This document shows, piece after piece, positions 23,601 to 30,300 of a DNA stretch of 33,043 bases. Location: contig PLKS01000272.1 in assembly GCA_003140665.1 (NCBI GenBank), forward strand, positions 1 to 33,043. The letters run 5' to 3'. Each line of letters begins with the position of its first letter. Positions within the stretch are counted from its first letter, which is position 1. Position numbers and translations under genes: made by a program. This stretch comes from Opitutaceae bacterium (GTDB lineage: Bacteria > Verrucomicrobiota > Verrucomicrobiia > Opitutales > Opitutaceae). The notes beneath the pieces are model-generated. The model made no database searches. It had not been told where the DNA came from and saw only the letters and a program-made list of their open reading frames with translations.

Positions 23601-24116
23601 CTACTCCGCGATCTGCCCGGGGCCCTCGGCGTCCAGCTCGTAGATGCCCGTCATGTATCCGCTCTCGAACATGGGGCTCACCTTGAAGGTCCCCCGGAAC
23701 GATATCGGCACGTCCTGGGTTATGGGCACGCCCTTGGGTATCCTCACGATCACCCAGTCGTTCATGTTGGGCACGGTGCCGTAGCAGCACGCCATCTGGT
23801 TGGCCATGAGGAGGAACTCGATCGCCTTGCCGCTGCCGTTCTCGAGCTTGGTCGGGAGCATGAAGCCTGTCACGATGGCCTTCTTGCCGCTCCAGCCCTT
23901 GACGGACGCCGGGATCTGCTCCTCGCCCGTGGGCGGCGCGGCCTTTGGATTGGCGAGGGGATCGTATTCCGGGGCGATGAACTTGAAGTTCGAGAGCAGG
24001 TCGAAGCCGAGCTTGAGATAGCCGCCATCAACCTCGGGGGCCTGGGCCTGCGACGGCGCCGCAGCGCCGTGGGCGGCGAGCGAAAGGGCGGCGAGCGCGA
24101 TGGCGAAGAGCTTCAT
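23601..24116 (-). CDS. DUF3299-family exported protein
   Basis: A 171-residue protein from ATG 24116 with signal peptide MKLFAIALAALSLAAHGAAA. The signature is in the middle: GFMLPTKLENGSG, FLLMANQMACCYGTVPNMNDWV, then VPISFRGTFKVSP. The double cysteine in ACCYG is the family hallmark. These periplasmic or lipid-anchored proteins often occur near metal transport genes. Function unknown. Confidence 0.88.
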   Translation of the reverse strand: MKLFAIALAALSLAAHGAAAPSQAQAPEVDGGYLKLGFDLLSNFKFIAPEYDPLANPKAAPPTGEEQIPASVKGWSGKKAIVTGFMLPTKLENGSGKAIEFLLMANQMACCYGTVPNMNDWVIVRIPKGVPITQDVPISFRGTFKVSPMFESGYMTGIYELDAEGPGQIAE

Positions 24117-24247
24117 CCCCGCAACGCTACCACAACCGGGGGATTCGTCAAAGGGCCGATTGCGCCGGCTCCGCGGCCCCCGAGCCGCGGGAGATCTCGG
24201 CGCGGGATTGCATCGGAGGTCGAAACTGACACCATGGTGCTCCCTCA

Positions 24248-25576
24248 ATGCCAAATGCCGCGATCGAGCTGCTGATCCTCGGACTCCTCATCGTCGCGAA
24301 CGGGATCCTCACCGCGGCGGAGACCGCGCTCGTCTCGGCGCGCCAGGCGAAGCTCAGGCGCATGGCCGACGCCGGCGGCGAGGGCGCCAGGGCTGCGCTG
24401 GCGATCGCGGAGCACCCGGGCCGCTTCCTCGCGCTCGTCCAGTTCTGGCTCACGCTGAGCACCGTCATCGCGGCCGTCGTCGTTGTGGCATCGGCGGCCG
24501 ACTGGTTCTCGTCGCTATTCTCGCGGTGGCCCGCCGCCGCCCCTTGGGCGGAGACGATCGGGATGGCCGCCGCGACGCTGGCGCTCAGCGCGGTCATGCT
24601 CGTCTTCGGCGAGCTTCTTCCAAAGCGGATCGCCCTCTCGAACCCGGAGCGCGCGGCGGCCGTCCTCGGGCCCGCGATGCGCACCGTCATGCGGGTCATC
24701 GGCCCGTTCTCCTCGGCGCTCGGCGCGATGAGCGACAGGCTCGCGCGCTCGATGGGGTTCAACCCGAGGCCGATCGCCGACACGGTGGGCGACGAGGATG
24801 TGCGCGCGCTCGTCGAGCGGGGACTCCACGCGGGCGTGTTCAAGCGGGCGAAGAAGGAGATGGTCGAGGGGGTGCTTTCGCTCGACAACCTGCCGATCAC
24901 CGCGATCATGACGCCGCGCTCGAAGATCGTGTTCCTCAACATCGACGACAACGAGGAGACGAACTGGCGCAAGATCGTCACCAGCGGGCATTCGTACTTC
25001 CCCGTGTATCAGAAAAACCGCGACCAGGTGGTCGGGATGGTCTCGGTGAAGGCGCTCTGGGCGCACTCGGCGATCGGGCTGCCCACGACCCTCAAGAACC
25101 TGCTCGTGCCCCCGCTCATCGCCCCGGAGTCGATGACCGCGACCCAGCTGCTCGAGCAGTTCAAGAAGACGGGCCGGCACACCGCCGTGATATCGGACGA
25201 GTTCGGCGCGATCCAGGGTCTCGTGACGCTGATCGACGTATTCGAGGCGATCGTCGGCGACCTTCCCGAGCCCGGGCAGCGCAACCAGGACGGGGCGAAG
25301 CGGCGGGAGGACGGCACGTGGGTCGTCGATGCCACGCTCCCGATCGCCGAGTTCAAGTCGGTCCTCGGGATCTCGGCGCCCCTTCCCGACCAGGCCGAGG
25401 CGGAGTACCGGACCGCCGGGGGGTTCGTGGTCACGCAGTTCGGCCGCATCCCGGCCGTCGGCGACCATTTCGAGTGGGGAGGCTGGAGGTTCGAGGTGGC
25501 CGAGATGGACCGGCGCCGCGTCGACAAGGTGCTGGTCGCGAGGACGGCGCCGGATCCCGCGAAGGCGACCGCATAG
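24248..25576 (+). CDS. CNNM/CorC-type protein (DUF21 + CBS pair + CorC_HlyC domain)
   Basis: A 442-residue membrane protein. The N-terminal DUF21 region (about 1-185) has three or four membrane helices and the motif NGILTAAETALVSARQAKLRR. Two CBS domains follow (about 200-315; ITAIMTPRSKIVFLNI and HTAVISDEFGAIQGLVTLIDVFEAIVG). The C-terminal CorC_HlyC domain (about 345-430) has DATLPIAEFKSVLG and TAGGFVVTQFGRIPAVGDHF. Homologues act in magnesium or cobalt homeostasis; older annotation as haemolysin is misleading. It is divergent from the DUF3299 gene. Confidence 0.93.
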   Translation: MPNAAIELLILGLLIVANGILTAAETALVSARQAKLRRMADAGGEGARAALAIAEHPGRFLALVQFWLTLSTVIAAVVVVASAADWFSSLFSRWPAAAPWAETIGMAAATLALSAVMLVFGELLPKRIALSNPERAAAVLGPAMRTVMRVIGPFSSALGAMSDRLARSMGFNPRPIADTVGDEDVRALVERGLHAGVFKRAKKEMVEGVLSLDNLPITAIMTPRSKIVFLNIDDNEETNWRKIVTSGHSYFPVYQKNRDQVVGMVSVKALWAHSAIGLPTTLKNLLVPPLIAPESMTATQLLEQFKKTGRHTAVISDEFGAIQGLVTLIDVFEAIVGDLPEPGQRNQDGAKRREDGTWVVDATLPIAEFKSVLGISAPLPDQAEAEYRTAGGFVVTQFGRIPAVGDHFEWGGWRFEVAEMDRRRVDKVLVARTAPDPAKATA

Positions 25577-25687
25577 CCGCGTGCGGACGCCGGGAAGGCA
25601 TGACGCCTCGCCCCTGCGAATAACTTGTGGGAAAAGGAGCGTTGCGTTTGAGTCCTCCGCCATCGACGTTTCGACCATGCCGGACCC

Positions 25688-26620
25688 ATGCAAGATGCCT
25701 TCACCGGAATCCCGACCCGAATCCGCGGCCGCCACCTCCCGGACGCGGCCGGGCGAGCCGCTCTTCAGGACGATCACGAGCGACGACTGGACGCGCTCGC
25801 TCAACTCGGCGCGGCGGCAGTCCAATGCAATCTCCGAGCAGATACGGACCGTGATCTCGTCCTCCTTGCCGAAGACGAAGTGATCCTACTGGAGGGCGCG
25901 GGCGCCGAGTGGGCCGCTCTGGGGGCGGCCATCCGGGCCTTCCGCGCCCAACTGCCGCTTCGGCCGCTGGCCGACTTCGGGTTCTCAACGACCGAGGGCA
26001 ACCCGCTGGAGGAGCCCAATCCGCGCCTTCGACGGATCGGTGTCGGCGTGGAGGCGTGGGCCTTTGCAGCGGACGGCGACGCCTCGGTGTACAAGTTCTA
26101 CCTCCCCCGCGAGGAGAAGCGCATCGGCAGCGAATTCGGCTTCCAGCGCGGGGACGAGACCCTGGTGCTCGCCGAGGCCCGTCTCGGCGACTACCGCGCG
26201 CTCCTGGAAAAGCTCCTGATCATCCATGCCCTCGGCGGCATGGCGACGGAGGTCGTCGCGGTGACGCCGGAGGGCATCCTCGTCGCGAAACAGGCGCTCG
26301 GCGATCCGCTGCCACAGGGCGATGATATGTCACGCGACCTGCCGCCAAACCTTGTCGAGATCCCGTCGCGCTTCCTGCGGGCGAACCGCGACCATCCCCG
26401 CCTCCTTTTCCTCGGTGGCAGGCCCTACCTCGTCGCCGACCTGCATGCGCGAAACTTCGTCCGCGGGAGCGACGGGGCCCTGCGCGTGATTGACCTGGTG
26501 GCGGGCCCGTGGCCCGGCACCGACTCCCTTGCGGATCCCCTCGCCGCCCAATGGCTTGACCGGGTGCGGGCCGACCCGCTGGCCTCCGCCCTCCCCGCCG
26601 CGCCGGACGAGGAGCTGTGA
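25688..26620 (+). CDS. Kinase-fold protein (polyvalent/aminoglycoside-kinase-like)
   Basis: A 310-residue protein. The C-terminal two-thirds looks like a small protein kinase/phosphotransferase fold: GVGVEAWAFAADGDASVYKFY (K136 as the likely ATP lysine), the catalytic loop DLHARNF (D251, N256), and metal-binding D269 in LRVIDL. It has the short layout of the Kinase-PolyVal family seen in phage and mobile polyvalent proteins. No HxD-type histidine precedes the catalytic aspartate. The N-terminal 110 residues are not recognised. Start uncertain: no good Shine-Dalgarno. Substrate unknown; no phage genes are next to it. Confidence 0.7.
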   Translation: MQDAFTGIPTRIRGRHLPDAAGRAALQDDHERRLDALAQLGAAAVQCNLRADTDRDLVLLAEDEVILLEGAGAEWAALGAAIRAFRAQLPLRPLADFGFSTTEGNPLEEPNPRLRRIGVGVEAWAFAADGDASVYKFYLPREEKRIGSEFGFQRGDETLVLAEARLGDYRALLEKLLIIHALGGMATEVVAVTPEGILVAKQALGDPLPQGDDMSRDLPPNLVEIPSRFLRANRDHPRLLFLGGRPYLVADLHARNFVRGSDGALRVIDLVAGPWPGTDSLADPLAAQWLDRVRADPLASALPAAPDEEL

Positions 26621-26633
26621 GCCGGAGGGCTGC

Positions 26634-27167
26634 TCAACCCTTCTGCTCGGCGATGACCTTGAGGACGTCGTCGGCCTGCTCGGTCGTCTTCGCGCTATAG
26701 TCCGCCCAGACGATCTTGCCGTCCCTGATCAGGAAGGCCTCCCGTTTCGCGAACTTCCCAAAGGTGGGCACGTCCTTCACCGTGACGCCAAAGGCGTCGA
26801 TGACCGTCCTGTCGGGATCGGCCATCAGCGTGAACGGGAAATGATACTTCTCCTTGAACGCCTTCTGGGCGCCCACCTGGTCGAGGCTGACGCCGATCAC
26901 GGCGACACCCTCTTTCGTCAGCTTCTCATAGGCGTCGCGAAGCGAGCAGCCCTGGGCGGTGCAGCCCGGCGTGTCGGCCTTGGGGAAGAAATAGACCAGC
27001 GTGTAGGTCTGCTTGGAATAGACGTCGGCGAGATTGAGCTGCTGACCGGTCTCGGTGATGCCGGTCACCTCCGGGGCCTTGTCGCCCACCTTGAGCTCGG
27101 CTTTTGCGGAATTGGTCATGGCAAGCACGGTTGAAAGGATGATGAGGGGAAGGATCGTCGGTTTCAT
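26634..27167 (-). CDS. Exported peroxiredoxin of the BCP/PrxQ type
   Basis: A 177-residue protein from ATG 27167 (MKPTILP). It has a signal peptide of about 23 residues ending NSAKA, then the PrxQ domain: YFFPKADTPGCTAQGCSLRD gives a peroxidatic cysteine in TPGCT and a resolving cysteine five residues later. The domain is otherwise standard (VIGVSLDQVGAQKAFKEKY). It reduces hydroperoxides with thioredoxin-type partners; most PrxQ proteins are cytoplasmic, so the export signal is notable. It is divergent from the delta-60 gene and convergent with the kinase-fold gene. Confidence 0.93.
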   Translation of the reverse strand: MKPTILPLIILSTVLAMTNSAKAELKVGDKAPEVTGITETGQQLNLADVYSKQTYTLVYFFPKADTPGCTAQGCSLRDAYEKLTKEGVAVIGVSLDQVGAQKAFKEKYHFPFTLMADPDRTVIDAFGVTVKDVPTFGKFAKREAFLIRDGKIVWADYSAKTTEQADDVLKVIAEQKG

Positions 27168-27354
27168 GGGGGCGGGAAACCTGATCCCTAAGTGCCGGAT
27201 TTGCAAGCTGCCAAGGGAATCAGGAAATCAGCGGGTCCAGGGCCCCTTTTCCGGAACTTTCTGGGGTCCGCGGACGACTAAAACCGGCTCATAGGATGCG
27301 GCCGCGACCCGGCATTGCATTTGTCCGCTTTCTCTGTAAGCAGCTTTCTTCTTC

Positions 27355-30300
27355 ATGCCATTCCCTTCGTCCCCAAGAACCCGCCTGCGCGGCATTAGAT
27401 TTGCGGGTTTCCTGCTGCTGGCGGCCACGGGCGCGGCTCTCAACGCCCAGAACCCCAACCCCGCCAACGATGGCTTCGATCCCAACGCGAACGGCATCGT
27501 CAACACTCTGGTGGTGCAGCCGGATGGCAAGATCTTGATGGGAGGGTACTTCACCCAACTTCAACCCTTCGGCGAACCGGTCTCGGGCCATGCCTACGTC
27601 GCGCGCCTGAACCACGACGGGTCGGCGGACACGAGCTTCACTCCAAACGCCAACGGCGTCGTCCGCACCCTGGTGCTCCAGGCAAACGGCCAGATCCTCA
27701 TCGGCGGCAATTTCACGACGATCCAGCCCTCGGGGGGCGGGACGGCGGCCGCCCGCATGTACGCGGCCCGGCTCAACGCCGACGGAAGCCTCGATCCGGT
27801 CTTCAACCCGAACACCAACGGCACGGTCTACGCGATCGCGGTCCAGCCGAACGGCCAGGTCGTGATCGGGGGGTCGTTCACGACCGTCCAGGCCGGCGGC
27901 GCGTCGGCCGCGACGACCCGCAACCACATCGCGAGGCTCAACGCGGACGGATCGCTCGACACGAGCTTCGATCCCAACGCCGACCGGACGGTGCTTTCGC
28001 TCGCGGTCGAGGTCAACGGGCAGGTCGTCGTGGGCGGCGGATTCACCAAGCTTCAACCCAACGGGGCGTCCTCCGCGACGACGCGCAACTGCATCGCGCG
28101 GCTCAATTCCGACGGCTCGCTGGACACCAGCTTTGATCCCGAGGCGAGCGGCAGCGTGAACGCGATCCTGGTGCTCCCGAACGGGCAGATCGTGCTGGGC
28201 GGGGAGTTCGTCAGCTTTCAGCCGAACGGCGCGACGGCCCCGTTCCAGACCGACTTTCTCGCCAGGCTCAACGCCGACGGCACGGTCGACGGGACCTACA
28301 TCGTCAATCCGCTGGCCAGCGTCGAGGCCCTCGCCCTCCAGACCGACGGTAAGCTCCTCATCGGAGGCACCTTCACCTCGGTCTACGCCCAGAACAGCCC
28401 CGCCCCCGAGATCCTCAACTATGCCGCGCGGATAAACACCGACGGGTCGGTCGACGGGTCCTTTGACCCGAATCCCGACCAGGCGGTCAACGCAATCGCG
28501 GTTCAGCAGGATGGGAGCGTAATTCTCGGCGGGTTTTTCGAGGCGATCCAGACAAACGAGGTCGGGGCTTCCATCACCCGCAATTTCATCGCGCGCGTGA
28601 GCGGGGAGGGCTCGCTCGACGCAACGATGGCGCCGGATGGCGCCGGGACCATTTTCGCCGCCGTCCCGCTTTCCAACGGGCAGTTCCTCGTCGGGGGAAA
28701 TTTCCAGAGCATCGCGGGGGTCACACGCGCCTATCTCGCCCGCCTGAATGCCGACGGCTCGCTGGACCCGACGTTCGCCCCGACGCTGAACGGCAGCGTG
28801 CTCTCCATCTCGGTGATGACGAACAACCAGATGATCATCGGGGGCGACTTCACGACTATCGATGGGATTCCCCGCGGCTATGTCGCGCGCCTCAACAGCG
28901 ACGGCACGGTCGACGGCCCGTTCAATCCCAATGCAAACGGCGAGGTGACGCTGGTCGTGCAGCAGTCGAACGGCCAGATCCTCATCAGCGGCTTCTTCTC
29001 GGTGCTCACACCCAACGGGGTGACCACCGGGATCGCGATAGGCGGATTTGCACGGCTCAATACCGACGGCTCGATGGACCTCACCTTCAATCCGAACCCC
29101 ACGGGGGGCCGGGTGCTCGCGATCGACATCCAATCGGACGGCAAGATGCTGGTGGCCGGCGAATTCACCCAGATCGGGGGGGTGGTGCGGGGCTACGTGG
29201 CGCGGCTGCTCTCGACGGGGGCGATCGACACGGTGGACTTCGACCCCGAGGCAAACCTGCCGGTGTACGCGATGGCGGTCCAGTCGGACGGAAAGATAGT
29301 GATCGGCGGCCTGTTCACGTCGGTCATCCCCCAGACGGCCACGCCGGGGAACATCAACAATAACACCACGACGACAAACCAGTACGGAGAAACCGTGACG
29401 CTTCCGCCCCCCGGGGACAGCGCGACGACGCCCATCTACATCAACAAGCTGGCTCGCCTCAACACGGACGGCACGCTCGACACGACGTTCTTCCCGGACC
29501 CAAGCGCCACCGTCCAGGCGATCGCCATCCAGTCGGACGGGTCGATCGTGGTGGGTGGCTCGATGACCTCCTTCGCACAGAATGGCAACCCGACCGGGAC
29601 GATCCGAAACTATATCGGCCGGGTCGAGACCGACGGCACCCTTGACCCGGGGTTCGACCCCGACGCGAACGCCCAGGTCAATGTCATAGACCTGCTTTCA
29701 AACGGGCTCATCCTGATCGGCGGGAGCTTCACGACGCTGCAGCCGAACGGGGCCGCGGCGCCGGTGCAGGCGAACCACGTCGCGATCCTCAATGTGGACG
29801 GTTCCATCTCCCCCTCGTTCTCCGAGGGCGCGAACGCGAGCGCGAACGGCCAGCAGGTCAACGCGTCGGCGCTGCTCCCCGGCGGCCAGATGCTGATCGG
29901 CGGCTCATTCAGCCCGATCGGGGGCGCCCCGGCTTCCAACCTGTGCGTGTTCAATCCCGACGGCACGCCGGACACCGCGTACAACTCGGTCTTTGACGGC
30001 CCGGTGAACGCGATCTCGGTCTCGCCGAAGGGCGCCTCCACCCCCACGTCCACGAGCTACGCCGTATGGCTCGAGTCGACCGGGCTGGTCCGGTACCTGT
30101 ACTCGGCGGCGTCCAACGGGGTGGTATCCGCGGTCCTGCAGCAGTCGGATGGAAAGGTCCTCGTGGGGGGGCTCTTCAGCAGTTTCTCGGGCGCCGGTGG
30201 ATTCCAGAACCTGGTGCGCCTCAATACCGACGGGACGCTGGACACCACGTTCAACCCGGCGCCAAACGGTCAGGTCGCCGCCCTGGCGTTGCAGGCGAAC

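Noticed and set aside
27289-29133. A 614-codon open frame on the minus strand opposite the delta-60 gene
   Set aside because: Composition is Arg/Asp/Val-rich with repeats that mirror the sense repeats; it is a shadow of the GC-rich coding repeats, with no family motifs.
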